A stretch of DNA of 64,000 bases from Anaeramoeba flamelloides (lineage: Eukaryota > Metamonada > Anaeramoebidae): the NCBI GenBank assembly GCA_027625915.1, contig JANTQA010000012.1, positions 4,052,501-4,116,500 of the forward strand, given 5' to 3'. Shown in pieces: positions 50,469 to 61,880 of the stretch. Under the pieces are notes generated by a model. That model saw only the letters and a program-made list of their open reading frames with translations, did not search any database and had not been told where the DNA came from. Made by a program: the position numbers and the translations under genes. Position 1 is the first letter of the stretch. The number at the start of each line of letters is the position of its first letter.

Positions 50469-53400
50469 CTATTTTTTTTTTTTTTTTTTTTTCTTTTTCT
50501 TCATTAATTCTAATTTTTTTTTATTTCTTTTATAATAATTTTGAATTTGAGTGATCGTCTTTGAAGAGATTTGCTCAATATATTTTTTCCAATTTTTATG
50601 ATAAACCTTCCAACATTTCAAAAAGAGGTCTTTTTGCTTACTCGACCAGTTTGAATTGTTACTAATGTTAGTAAAATGAAAATTTTTAAGATCATTGCCT
50701 TTATTGCTTTTGTATAATTTATAGAATTTGTGTAAATTATTACAATCCTTTAAACACTTTTTTTTTAAATGTATGGAGATTTTGACTAAATTTTTATCGT
50801 ATTTTTTTAACCCTTGAAGAAATGTTTCAATTTCTTCCTTTTTCCAATATTTGAATTGGGCTTTCTTTTGTGAAAATAATTTTATAAAGTTTTTATCATT
50901 ATTTTCTATTTTTTTTGATTTTTTATCTCCAGCATCAGAACTAAAATTCGTATCAGAACCAGATACAGATACAGAATCCAAAGTTGATACAGTATCTGTA
51001 CCAGAATCAACACTTGGATCAGACCCAGAACCAGAACCAGAACCAGAGCTAGTACCGGAGACATCATAATCATCATAATCAATCTCAATATCACTAATTT
51101 CATCTACAGTTTTTTTTTTTTTTTTCTTCTTTTTCTTTTTGTCCTTTGATTTCTTTTTCTTCTTTTTTTCATTTAAATTTGGTTCATTTTTTTTTCTATT
51201 TTTTCTCTTTTTTTTCTTTTCTTTCTTTTTTTTTTTATTTATTTTTTTTTCTTTTGTTGGTTTCGTTTTTGATTTTTGATTTGCTTTTGTTTTTAATTTT
51301 CCTTTCCCTTTCCCTTTCCCTTTTACCCCTTTATTTTTCCTTTCCTTTTCTTTTTCTCTTTCCCTTTCTCTTTCCCTTTCCTGTTCTCTTTCCCTTTCTC
51401 TTTCCCTTTCTCTTTCCTGTTCTCTTTCCTGTTCTCTTTGCCTTTCTCTTTCCTTTTCTCTTCCCTTTTCTCTTTCCCTTTCTCTTTCCTTTTCCTGCTC
51501 TCTTTCTCTTTCCCTTTCCCTTTCGTTCTCCTTCCCCTTCTCCTTCTTCTTTGATTTTGGTTTTGGTCTTGGTTTTCTAACACTATCCCCTTCGTGTATT
51601 AATTTTTTATTATTTCTTCTTTTTTTGATCATTTTTGGTTCGAGTAGTTCTTTTAATTTTAGCCTTTTTTTATTTACATAAAAGAAGGCAATTACATCCT
51701 TTGTAGATTTATTGGGTATATATTGTGAAATTTTATGAAAAATTTTGGGCTGCATTCGGAATTTTTCAAGAAATATTTCTTCTTCTTCTTTACTCCATGG
51801 GTTGACACTTTTTTGAAATTTATTTTCATTTATTGGATCGATAACAATTCTATTGTTATCCAAATACCTCGTGGTTCTTCTTTCTGTTGAATGAAGCGCC
51901 ATTGGTTGGATTTCTTCAATCATACTTTCACGCCATTCATCCCCAGAACTATATTCCTGCTCTTCCAACGCAATCGATTCCTCAGTTTCTTCAAATCCAA
52001 TTTCCTCCAGCTGCTCTTCTCTCCTTGTCTGTGGATAATGGCGGTTTTTGATACGGTTACTCAGGATTATTTGTTGCGCTTCTTGGAAGATTTTTCTTCT
52101 TTTATTAAGCAATGATCGTAATCTTTTTTTCTCTCTCGAAGGTGTTTCAAATTCCCAGTTTTTTTTCAATTGCTGATGTAATTTTACTAATTCATAGCTT
52201 TGTGATTGCTCTTCAAAAACCCGATGAAATAACATGGCCTTTAATAAAAGAGAATTTTTAGCAAAATATCTTTTATTTTGTTTAAAATGTGGGTTATCCT
52301 TAATATTTTTATAATTTGGCTATTTTTTTTTTGTTTATTATTTTTTATTTTTGATTTTTTATTTTTTATTTTGATTTTTTTTTTTTTATTTTTATTATTT
52401 TTTTTTATTTTTATTTGTGTTATTTTTTTTTTTTTATTTTTGTTTTAGAAGAAGAAGAATCGGAATAATAGAGTTTAAGGAAAAAATATTGAACAATAAA
52501 TTAATATATAATTAATTTTATTTTTTTACATCTTGTTTTGTTTTTGAATAAACTCGATCTTTAAATTTTTCATGCACATTTTTAACAATTTTTTTATTTG
52601 CTCCTAAAATTTGTTTAATAAAATAATCATGCCTTAGATCATTTTTAGTTTTTTCATAATTCATGACACGAATGGTTTTCATTATGCTATTCACTTTAGC
52701 AATTTGAGAATCAATATCTTCTAAATTTAAGACCAATGATGAACTTGAATGATTTGATTCAATTGATTCTGTCGATTCTCCTTCATTTTCTTGCTCATTA
52801 TTCATTAAATTTTGATTTGATTTTTCATTTTCATTTTCTTTTTCGTTTCCATTTTCGTTTTCGTTTTCGTTTTCATTTTCATTTTCATTTTCATTTTCAT
52901 TTTCATTTTCATTTTGTATTTGCATTTGTTGTTGTGTTTGTTGTTGTATTTGCTTCTGCCGCTGCTGCATTTGTTGTTGTTGTTGCTGCTGCTGCTGTTG
53001 TTGCTGCTGTTGTTGCTGCTGTTGCTGTTGTTGTTGCTGCTGCTGTATTTGCTGTTGTTGTTGTTTCTGCTGTATTTGTTGTTGATTTATTTGTATTTGC
53101 TGTTGTTGTATTTGCTGCTGCTGTTGTTGTTGCCGCTGCTGGTGGTAATATTCTTCATATTGAACTTGATACATATTATTTTTATTTTGTTTTTTTTGAT
53201 TATTTTGCATTTGCTGTTCTTCTATTAATGGGATTTGAACTGAAGAATTTGAGCCTTCATATAAATCTTCTTTAATATTCATTTTCACTCCAAAAATTTC
53301 ATTTCTAGTATTTGAGATTAAATCATTTTGAAATCTAGAATTTGTATATCCTCGATAATATTCTTGGCCATTATTAGTTGAATCAATTTGATAATTATTT

Positions 53401-56400
53401 TTATTAAATCCGTTTTCTCTTATTTGATAATCTAATTTAGGAAATATTTCGGAAAAGGAGAAAAAAGAATTTAACGGTTATGAACAATTTGTTTTTTTAA
53501 ATTTAATATTATTTAAAAATTCGCTTTTTAATTATTAGAAACAGATAAAATCCTGATATATTAAAAATGAAAATTAAAATAAAATCAAAAACATTTATAA
53601 AAGTGAATTAAAATTTTTGAAAACAAGTATTAGGGTTTTTTTGTTCATAAAAGTTGAATGAAAAATTTTAACAAGAAGATTTTTTATTTTTTTCCCATTT
53701 TTTCCTGGTTGAATTTTCTTTTATTTTGGAAGAAGAGTGACAAAGGGAAAAAGATCAGGTGATTACTTACTAATTCTTTGATACACTGAAACACTAAAGT
53801 ATGAGTAACTTGTAAATAAAAAACGAAAAAGCAAAGGCAAAAAATACCAAAGGTTAAAAAAAAAAAAAAGAGATTAAAAATGAAAAAAGAATTTATAACA
53901 ATTAAACAAATAACTCTCCCAAATGAACATTCGTGATCAATTACCAAATTAAAGTAAATTAATCAAAAGTATCGTGGTTGTGATTTTGGGTGTTCTTATT
54001 TAAAAAAAAAAAAAAAAAACAACACTATCTTTAACCAATTGTTTCTTATAAACCCCTTTTTAAATTTAAAATTTTTTTTCTTTTTCTCTTTCCTTTTTTC
54101 TTTTCAATTTTTTTTGTTTTTGCTTTTCCACCACAAAGAAAATTTGGATGTTTCCTTTTCCATGAATAATTGAGAAATTTATGATTTTACACTTAAATTA
54201 GCTTTGAGGAAAAATTGAATTGAAAGAATATCTATATTGTAATTTGCACTTCTTCAAATCAATAATATTAACAATAATATTTTTTGATAATAAATATATT
54301 CATTTTAAAATACAATAGAATTTTTGATGATAAAATGGATTATCACTTTAATAAACTCTTTTTCAGTCAAAGTGGACCAGTTTTATTGAAGAAATAGAGC
54401 ATATTCTATGAGTTTAATCCATTATTCTTCTCAAAATAAATTTTCAATTTTTAAATTTGATCATTTTTTTTCTGTATTTTACATTTTGTAAAATTTTTTT
54501 TTTTGTATTTTTGCTTTTTTTTTTTTATTTTACTGTTCTTTTATTTTTTAAAAAAAAGTAAATTTGAAAAAAAAAATCCTTTGAAACTCCAAATTAACAT
54601 TAAGAAAATTGAGGCTTTATAATTCCTTTAAAAATCCATACATTTAATATTAAAAAATCTTATTGTAAACAATTTTAATTTTCGAAAGAAATTGTTAAAT
54701 TTTGTACAAGACTACGCAATGAAAAGTGCCCAAAAATGTTTTTAACATTTTTTTTTTTTTTGAAATTTGAGGTCCGTTCAGGTATTTCTTCTATGAATCT
54801 CAACTCTAATCCCAAATTTATCATTGCTCTTATTTCTAAACAATAGTGTTTGGATGATTCTTAAAAAAAAAAGTGAATTTTTCATTTTTGGCGGGGACTC
54901 TTTGAGTGAAATGGAGTTTACTATAAAATCATGGTTATCCAACTTTATAGCGAAAAAATCATAAAATTGTGATAAACAATAAAATAGCAATAATCTACAA
55001 AATTGAGTAAAAAAGAAAATTTTTTATCAAAATTACGAAATTTATTGTTCTTGTCGAGAATTTTTCATCAAAGCTCTTATGGTTAGAAAACTTAAGATAA
55101 TAAGAAAAAATGAAAATAAAAAAATTGAAAATAAAAAATTCCTAAAATAGTAAAAAAATATACAAATCCGGGTACATAGTGCCCCACTTTTCGGAGTCGT
55201 GTCTATGTTTTTTTTTTTAATTCAAAAGAATTGAGCAAAATCAAAGATTTTACTCCATTCTTTTAAATTAAAAAAAAACCTAACGACAGTGGAATACCAA
55301 TTTATTAATCATAGTTTGTGGAATCTTATTATTAATAATCTTTCTATCGGGTTTTTACTCCTCCTGTTTCAGTGGGAGTGTCGTCAAGTGCCTAGCTTTT
55401 TTTTAATTTCTCAAATTAAAAAAAAAGCTAACAGCGATTTTCCAGGATTCGAAATAATTTAGTAAAATCAAGGATTTTACTAAATTCTTTCAAACCCTGG
55501 AAAACCTAACGACAGTGGATAATTTTTAATTTGGTCATGTAAATGATATAATATTTTTTTACTTTAATGTTTTAATTATTTTTCTTCTTCTCTTTTTTAT
55601 TTAGTACATTTTCTTTGATTACTCCTTTCTCACAATAAATAAATAAATATAAAAAATAAAATTCTACACGAAAATTATTATCAAACAAATAATAGAACAT
55701 TCAGAAAACGCACTTGAAACTATAATAGGTGTATTTTTTAAAATAGGGGTATTGCCATCAGAAGTTAAATAATCAACAAAAAGAAAGAGGAATTTTCATT
55801 CTTATTTGTAATCGAATTAAAAAAAAAAAAACCTAAAAACTCTAATTTTTGTTTTCTGTCCAATGTAAAGATAAGGGAAGAAGAAAAATAAAAAGAATCA
55901 AACAAGCTTTTCAAACAATCTTTATAACTACTGATAACGTGACTAGGTCGTTGAGAAAGCTTTTGAGAAATTACCCATCCCCTTTTAACATTCAGAAAAC
56001 AAAGATAATAGGTTTAATTTCCAAAGTAATATTTTTACAGCCAGAAATATTGCTGGTGGAATTATAAAATAAAAAAATTGAATAGCTGGTGCTTCCGCTA
56101 GATCGGAATTACAAAAATATAATAATGGGAAACATAATTTCCTGAGTCAACAAAATTTTAATTTCAATTTAAAGAAGTGAAAAAAATGCCGGACATGAAA
56201 ATAATCCCGTAAAAGATTTTTAATTGCGAATATTAGGAAAATTGTTGTGTAATTTTTTAATACTGATAAATTCAAATAAATATCTGAAAATTTTTAATTC
56301 ATTTTCCATTTTACAAATTTGTTTACACAAGCTTTGAATTAACCCATTATAAATGTTTAAATGTGAAGAAACTTTGTAAAATTGTCTTGACTTTAAAAGA

Positions 56401-57899
56401 TTCTTTCTCTTGAGTTGTTTTATTTGTTGAGTTCATTGATATTCAAAAATGGAAATTGAACTAAAAATTTTAATAAAATAAATTTGAATTTATTTGTAAT
56501 TAATTTTTTATGAACCAAAGTAATAAACCTACCTAAAGTTCATTAAAGTAAGGGCGTGTATAGAACCCTCAAATAATTGTTTGATATCCTAAGAAGATCT
56601 ACTTTTTTTGAAAAACAATTGAGTTTTATATAGGTTTACTATTGAGTTTGGAAAATGATAATTTTGATTCTTGTTTTTTGATTGATTGAATGCTGTGTTT
56701 TGAACAAGGGTAATTTCATTCATCATCATTCGAATAAGTGGGTAAGTTATAATTTTTAAATTTGTTAATCAAAAAAAAAAGGATTTGCTTTTAAATATTA
56801 GAAATTACACAACAATTTTCCTAATATTCGCAATTAAAAATCTTTTACGGTATTATTTTCATGTCAGGTATTTTTTTCACGGCTATAGATGATTTACCAA
56901 CAAATTTTCTTCTAGAAAAATAAAAAATTATCACACAAAATATTTTTTATGTTGGTAAATTTGAAATTTGGAGAAAGTTATTCTCTTGACAAAAGCCAAA
57001 AAAATTTTGTTCATATTTAAAAGATCCTCTACTGTATTTTTTTTTCTTTCCAATAAAATAAAAATAGTGATAGGAATCAAAATGAGAATAAAATACTTGT
57101 AAAACCAATTGGACTTTGGGTTTTTTAATTGAACCCAAGAAAAAAGTCTGAAAAGTATTTGTTCTTTATCAATAATAATAAAAATGAGGAAATCAACTTA
57201 CTTTTATGATCAAAATAGCTGTTCTTGGGCTGTTGTTTGCTAAGAGTATTTGACAAATGGTTTCTTTGGTTTCTCGACAGCATAGGATCTGTTTGTGTGC
57301 TATCAATTACATAGGAACTAGATCCGGAGTTTGTATTTGAATTCAAATTTGATCCACCCAAATACGAAGAATTTGAAGATAAAGAATCATATTGCTGTGA
57401 ATGAAAAGACTGCGGACTAGAAACAATTTGGTTGTTAAAACCCGTTCTTGTGGAAGAGTTCGAATAGTATTGATTATCCTTATGGTTATTGTCATAATAT
57501 CTTTGTGACGAACGATAGTGTGTGTTCTTTCTGGAAGTTAAAGACTCTTCTGGTTCATAGTTGTTTGAAATTCTTTTTATTTTGATTCGTTTGTTATGTT
57601 ATTCACAATTAAAAAAAGAAAGTAAAAAATAAAAAGTAATTCAAAAAATTGGTTTGAATTTGCAAGGTTGAAGAAAAGAAAAAACAAAAAAAAAAAAAAA
57701 AAAAGAAATTTTAGAAAGGAAGTTTTATTTCCTTCGATTGAAAAGTTTCTTAATTTTATTTGTAAGGTACTTACCCAGAAATTTCTCTTTGTTCCAGTTG
57801 GTACCTAGAATATTTTTTCCTTCCTCTTTCATTTTTTTGATAATGTGTCGAGGAAATACTCCGATCTAGATCGTAACGCGACAATGTAGGATCTATCAT
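50469..57899 (-). CDS. NCoR/SMRT/Snt1-like corepressor with three SANT/Myb domains
   Basis: Four exons on the minus strand: 57899-57775, 57572-57202, 53431-52530 and 52319-50469. Their phases (2, 1, 0) agree at every junction, giving 1,082 residues and a TAG stop. The N-terminal 215 residues are S/N/Y-rich. A polyglutamine tract (about 262-345) and an EN-dipeptide run follow, then LEDIDSQIAKVNSIMKTIR, which corresponds to the NCoR block before its deacetylase-activating domain. Exon 4 has a NCoR-like region ending NPWSKEEEEIFLEKFRMQPK, the first SANT (about 639-687); in NCoR/SMRT the equivalent pair of domains binds and activates HDAC3. Long E/R/K arrays, an acidic S/G/D/T stretch and two further SANT repeats (about 930-985 and 1010-1065) follow, ending in polylysine. 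Exons 3 and 4 are firm; joining exons 1 and 2 across a 3.8-kb intron rests on phase and composition and could instead be a separate gene. Confidence 0.72.
52914..53150 (-). repeat. CAG/CAA and GAAAAT tracts coding polyQ and EN repeats
   Basis: On the plus strand this is a run of TTG and CTG triplets next to TTTTCA/TTTTCG hexamers (about 52835-52916). They encode the glutamine and glutamate-asparagine tracts of the corepressor. Mixed CAA and CAG codons indicate selection or mutation beyond simple slippage. The antisense frames full of A and V or L are shadows. Confidence 0.85.
54354..54918. mobile_element. 565-bp TIR element (AACTC...TTTCA ends)
   Basis: The left end AACTCTTTTTCAGTCAAAGT and the right end, reverse-complemented AACTCCATTTCACTCAAAGA, are inverted repeats; TA lies at 54352-54353 and 54919-54920. 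The interior resembles 38567-39191 in word order. No transposase frame. Confidence 0.6.
55020..55635 (+). mobile_element. LINE 3' end, 5'-truncated, decayed
   Basis: It matches 2590-3191 and the reverse complement of 46195-46650: a worn end of the ORF near 55030-55090 and the 3' untranslated region with CCTAACGACAGTGGAATACC, ACTCCTCCTG and the tail ATTACTCCTTTCTC followed by AATAAATAAATA. It has an extra folded segment near 55385-55520. I could not see a clear target-site duplication. Confidence 0.7.
56177..56880. mobile_element. 704-bp foldback/TIR element with 85-bp arms
   Basis: The arms at 56177-56262 and 56796-56880 are inverted copies at over 90 percent identity by eye, both containing GTAAAAGATTTTTAATTGCG. 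The 530 bp between them show no coding frame. No target duplication could be identified, so the family is unknown. Confidence 0.65.
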
Positions 57900-58385
57900 T
57901 TAATTTCAATAGATAAAATTTTGAGGTTCTCGTTTGCTTCTGTTTTGGGAAGATAAAAAAAAAATAAACAAAAAAAAAAATTAGATTAAAGCAAAGGATT
58001 TCAATATATTCCAAAATGGGAGTGTTCGTTTAAAAACAAAAAAAGAAAATTGTTACACTTTTCCTGAAAGATCTTGCAAGAAAGTTAGTTTTAAAAAAAT
58101 GAAAAAATGTAACCAAATACATTACATAAATTTCTCATTTCAATAATACACTTGAATAATTGTAAAAATTTTCAGATCAATGAAGTGAAATATAATATTT
58201 GTGTGCTTTTTTTTCTCTTGAAATTTATTTTAATCCTTTCAATTTATTGAAATTATACTATTTAGTGCTACTATACAAAAATAAACCGATTTAATTGCTT
58301 AAAAAACAAATAACCACCGTTTAAAATTGTGAAAAGAAATTTCAAGATCCAAAGATAAAAATTTTCCTTTGTAAAAAGTAATTGA
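57900..58385. other. Spacer and likely corepressor promoter
   Basis: Non-coding. The corepressor start codon at 57899 has an in-frame stop just upstream, which supports this being the true 5' end. Confidence 0.45.
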
Positions 58386-58589
58386 TTAACGACTACGTTT
58401 GCAATTCAAATTTTTTGTTTGGCGTTATTCAAAGAATGTTAGGTTGTTGGCAAGTCTTACAAATATTTAATCAGTAAGATCTAAGAATGAAAAAATGAAA
58501 TTTTTTATGAGAAAAGGTGATAATTTAAATTACCACGTATCCCAAAATGACAAAGAAGGTTGGGGAAAATTGACTTTTTGAGAAAATTA

Positions 58590-58696
58590 CTTTTTAGAAC
58601 AATTTTTAGAACCCTGACATGTTGTTGTGGATGTTAAATGATTTTAGTCGGGTGACCGAAATATTCTGAGAGGGTTCTAAAAATTGTTCTAAAAAG
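58590..58696. repeat. 107-bp palindrome in the 5' region of the transposon
   Basis: TTTTTAGAACAATTTTTAGA at the left has its reverse complement at 58671-58696. The same half-site, TTTAGAACAATTTTTAAAAA, occurs once at about 14521-14541 in the PP4R3 intron. It could be a small MITE or a regulatory hairpin of the transposon. Confidence 0.6.
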
Positions 58697-58930
58697 TCGA
58701 AATTGATAAAACTGAATTATTTTTGGAATAATTGAGCAACTTTTTGTTTTTTATTTCAAAACAAAGTAATATTTGAAGAATGGGAACGAGTAATGGTTAG
58801 GTATGGATTAAATCCATTCAAATTCCCATTTCCAAAAATTTGAAAGATCATTTTTTATTTTTTGCAAAGTTTTTTTTTTAGATAAAAAAACTGAAACGTT
58901 GAAATTTTTTTTTAAAATTTAGATCGTTGA

Positions 58931-61880
58931 ATGCAAAATTCCACAAAACCTTTCCCCAACGACCTCAACCCAATTTTTATTGATCAAACAAATTGGGTTT
59001 TGAGAGATACTATTCAAATAAAAAAAAATTTATCAAAAAAACACAAAAAAAATGTTAAGTGCATTTGGCATGGAAAAAATTGTTCCGTAATCAATTCCAG
59101 GAAATATGATCCACAAAAGCATGGAGGAAATTATGATCAAAGAAAAGAAATTTTGGGAAAACAGTTTTACATTTGTAAGAACTGTTACAATTTGTGGAAC
59201 TCCTGGAGCAAATTTGGAAACCCACAAATTGAAACGTTTGAAAAGAGGGAAAACAATTTTGAAGATCCTTTCGAAAAGGATCTGACAGAAACAAGTACAA
59301 ACTCCGATGATAGTGATTATGTTAATGAAAAGGAAGAAGAAAATCAAGTCAATTGTGGCAATCTGACACACCAACCCTCATACAACGAAGAGGAATATCG
59401 TATATACCTTTTAACACAAGAGGCAAATGGGAAAGAACTTAGAACAAAAAAATTTTGAAGTTGAAAGGGAACAAGAAAAAGAAAAGGAAAAGAAAAAGGC
59501 AAGAAAAAGAAAAAAAAGGAGAAAACGAACGCCAACTTGAACAAATGAAGAAAAAATTTCGGCACAATGAAGATCAAATAATCCGACAGAAATCTTTGGA
59601 AAATGGGAACGAACCATTAAAACCCACCATATACTCGGAATTACTTACACCGCATTCAAATTATTTGGTTGATTCCAAACAAATGATCTTGCTGTTAAAT
59701 AATCTTCATTGTCCTTGTGGTAGAAGAAAAGAATTAGAAGAATTGAAAGAAAATTATGGATCGTTTAGTGCAATTTTAAATTGTAAAAATTGCCCAATTA
59801 AACAATACAAAGACAATAAAGAAACCTTTTATTTTTCAAATAAAATAGAAGGAATGGGTTCTAGGAAAGGGAGTGACACAAAGAATAAAGCACGTTTTCG
59901 AACAGAAAATGGACAGAGAAAAATAATTTCCTCTGTCTTAGCTGGGAATTTTTATGAAAACTATCGGGAACAAATGGAAATGTTGGGTGTTTATTATTTA
60001 AAAAAAAACGCTTATTACAAAACTATCGATATCTTAATTGAACAAACAAATTGTTTATTCCAAGATCATTTGAAAGAAAATAGATCAAAAATGGACCTAA
60101 ATAATTTAACAATTTGTGTGGATGCTGGGTGGTCAAGTCGGCGCAATGCTAATGAGTGTTGTTTTATTGTCATAGACAATAAAACAAAATTGTTATTTGA
60201 TTTAATTGTAGTCACAAGGGATAATTTTTCAGGGGCGAGTGGGAATATGGAAGCAGAGGGGGCAAGGATTTTTTGTTCCAAACACAGAGACTATATTAAT
60301 TTAGTTGGAGTTGTTAAAGATGGGGACACAAAATTATCCAAAATATTTTCAAGTGTTTGGCAAAGGGTAAAAATTTTAAAAGATCGCAACCATCTTTTAA
60401 AAAATGTTCGAAAAAATATTGAACAAAATTCAAAGTTTCGCTGCGTTAAAAAAAATTAAAACAACTTTGACACAATGGATTAGATCAAAATCTGAAACGA
60501 GTTGGTCAAGTTTGGAATTAAAGATTTATATAGAAATGTCAATTTTTCATTATCTGAATAATCATTGTTGTTGTGAGCACCAGGGTAAATACACTGATAG
60601 ATATAAATTCCCTGATTTGAACATAATTGATAAAAATTTTTTATTAGAAAAAAAAAAAAAAACTTCAGGATTTAATTGAAGATTATTTAAAAATTCTAAA
60701 AAAATAATATGAAAATTGTTGAAGATAAATTACAAATAAAAAAAATGAAGAAAGAAGATAAATTATATTGGATGGGTGTTTATGATGAAATTCGCTTGAA
60801 AAAAGATTTTTTTTTTATCAAAAAATTAAAATTATATCAAAATAATATTGAATTTGTCCAAGAATCTGAAATTGAAAATCGTGAATTATATTCTTTATCT
60901 CCACAATTGATTGAATTAAGTGATATAATTAATAAACTTTCTGATCGATCAGAAGAAATTTTTAAATCGGGTTCAACAAACAAATGTGAAAGTTTTATGA
61001 ATTCGAGAACAAAGTTTGTTGAAAAGAGGTTTAATATAACAAAACAATGGGAAATGAGATGCCAATTTTCAGCTTTAAACCGAGAATTGCCAGAATGGAA
61101 AACAATTTTAATGGAACAATTAGGGTTTCAAATAAATTTACTGCAAATAATTTCACAACAAAAAAAAAATTTAGAAAAAAATTATGAAAAAAATAGACAA
61201 AATACAAAAGAATATAAATTACAAAGATTTAAAAGAAAACTAAAAAAATATTCAAATAAAAAACAGAATAATTGAAGAAGGATATTATATTTTTAAAGAT
61301 ACATTAAGAGATAAAAATATAAATAAAAACAAATTTTATTGTAGATATGATTGTAGTACTTCATACAAAACAAAAAATATCACAACTAATCCACGAAATA
61401 ATATTTCATAAAAGGGTGTTAGTTCCAATAGAACAAGACCAAATTGCCCAGAATATATTACAAACAAAAAAAAAAACTTTATCAGGTTCGGTCATATTTA
61501 AACTCAAATTTAATAAAATTAAAAGATAAAGTTTCAAAAAACAATAAAACTGCAGACATATTAAATTTAAATAAAAAAAAACGAAGCATTTATAAACCTC
61601 TCACTATACATCACTGAATTTGAAAAAAACTTTTAAAATTAAAAAAAAAATTCAAAGAACTAAAACATTGAATATTAATAAAGGTGAATTTAATGGGGAT
61701 ATTGAACTTTTTACTGAAGTCGATGAAAGTAACGAAATAATTGGTTTTGTTGAAGAGGATTTACAAAAAGAGGATAGTTATAATGAAAATGACATCAAAG
61801 AAATAGAGGAAATTTTAACAAGTGGTCGGAATATAATTCCTGATCTAATGGATGATGATGTTTTTTGGGATATCTTTTGA
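58931..61880 (+). pseudogene. MULE-like DDE transposase, frame-broken
   Basis: The reading passes through frames 58931-59458, 59455-60459, 60404-60679, 60709-61275 and 61620-61880. An N-terminal zinc-binding region has CIWHGKNC and ICKNC; a second has CPCG (about 59713) and CKNCP (about 59790). The catalytic core follows: CVDAGWSSRRNA with the first Asp codon at 60121, FSGASGNMEAEGARIF, VKDGDTK with the second Asp at 60319, a KDRNH element, and GSTNKCESF with the Glu at 60988. These match the Mutator-like transposase core (the GSxGxMExxGA and GDGDSK signatures of the Pfam Mutator-like domain, from memory). The C-terminus is acidic and ends VFWDIF. At least four frame changes, each in or beside a run of A (near 59450, 59500, 60452, 60646 and 60697), break the frame. 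Decay is the simplest reading; homopolymer sequencing error is possible. Confidence 0.8.

Larger units (their letters stand above)
53432..57201 (-). other. 3.8-kb intron of the corepressor gene
   Basis: The donor AAAAGTAAGT and acceptor AAATTAG give a phase-1 junction that keeps the reading frame. Inside lie a TIR element (54354-54918), a LINE 3' end (55020-55635) and a foldback-type element (56177-56880). A plus-strand frame at 55849-56067 (72 codons) is not recognisable. Confidence 0.55.

Noticed and set aside
51146-51580. Plus-strand frame rich in F, L, S and P
   Set aside because: It is the antisense reading of the E/R/K array of the corepressor.
52736-53275. Plus-strand frames full of A, V or L codons opposite the polyQ tract
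   Set aside because: They are antisense readings of CAA/CAG and GAAAAT repeats in the corepressor exon.
52518-53282. An independent polyQ gene starting at the ATG at 53282
   Set aside because: The frame is open and coding-like upstream of that ATG, the 3' end has a good donor before its stop, and the next exon continues the NCoR-like order in phase.
55849-56067. 72-codon ORF in the corepressor intron
   Set aside because: Composition is less biased than its surroundings, but it has no family resemblance, no splice context and lies between transposons; not enough to call a gene.
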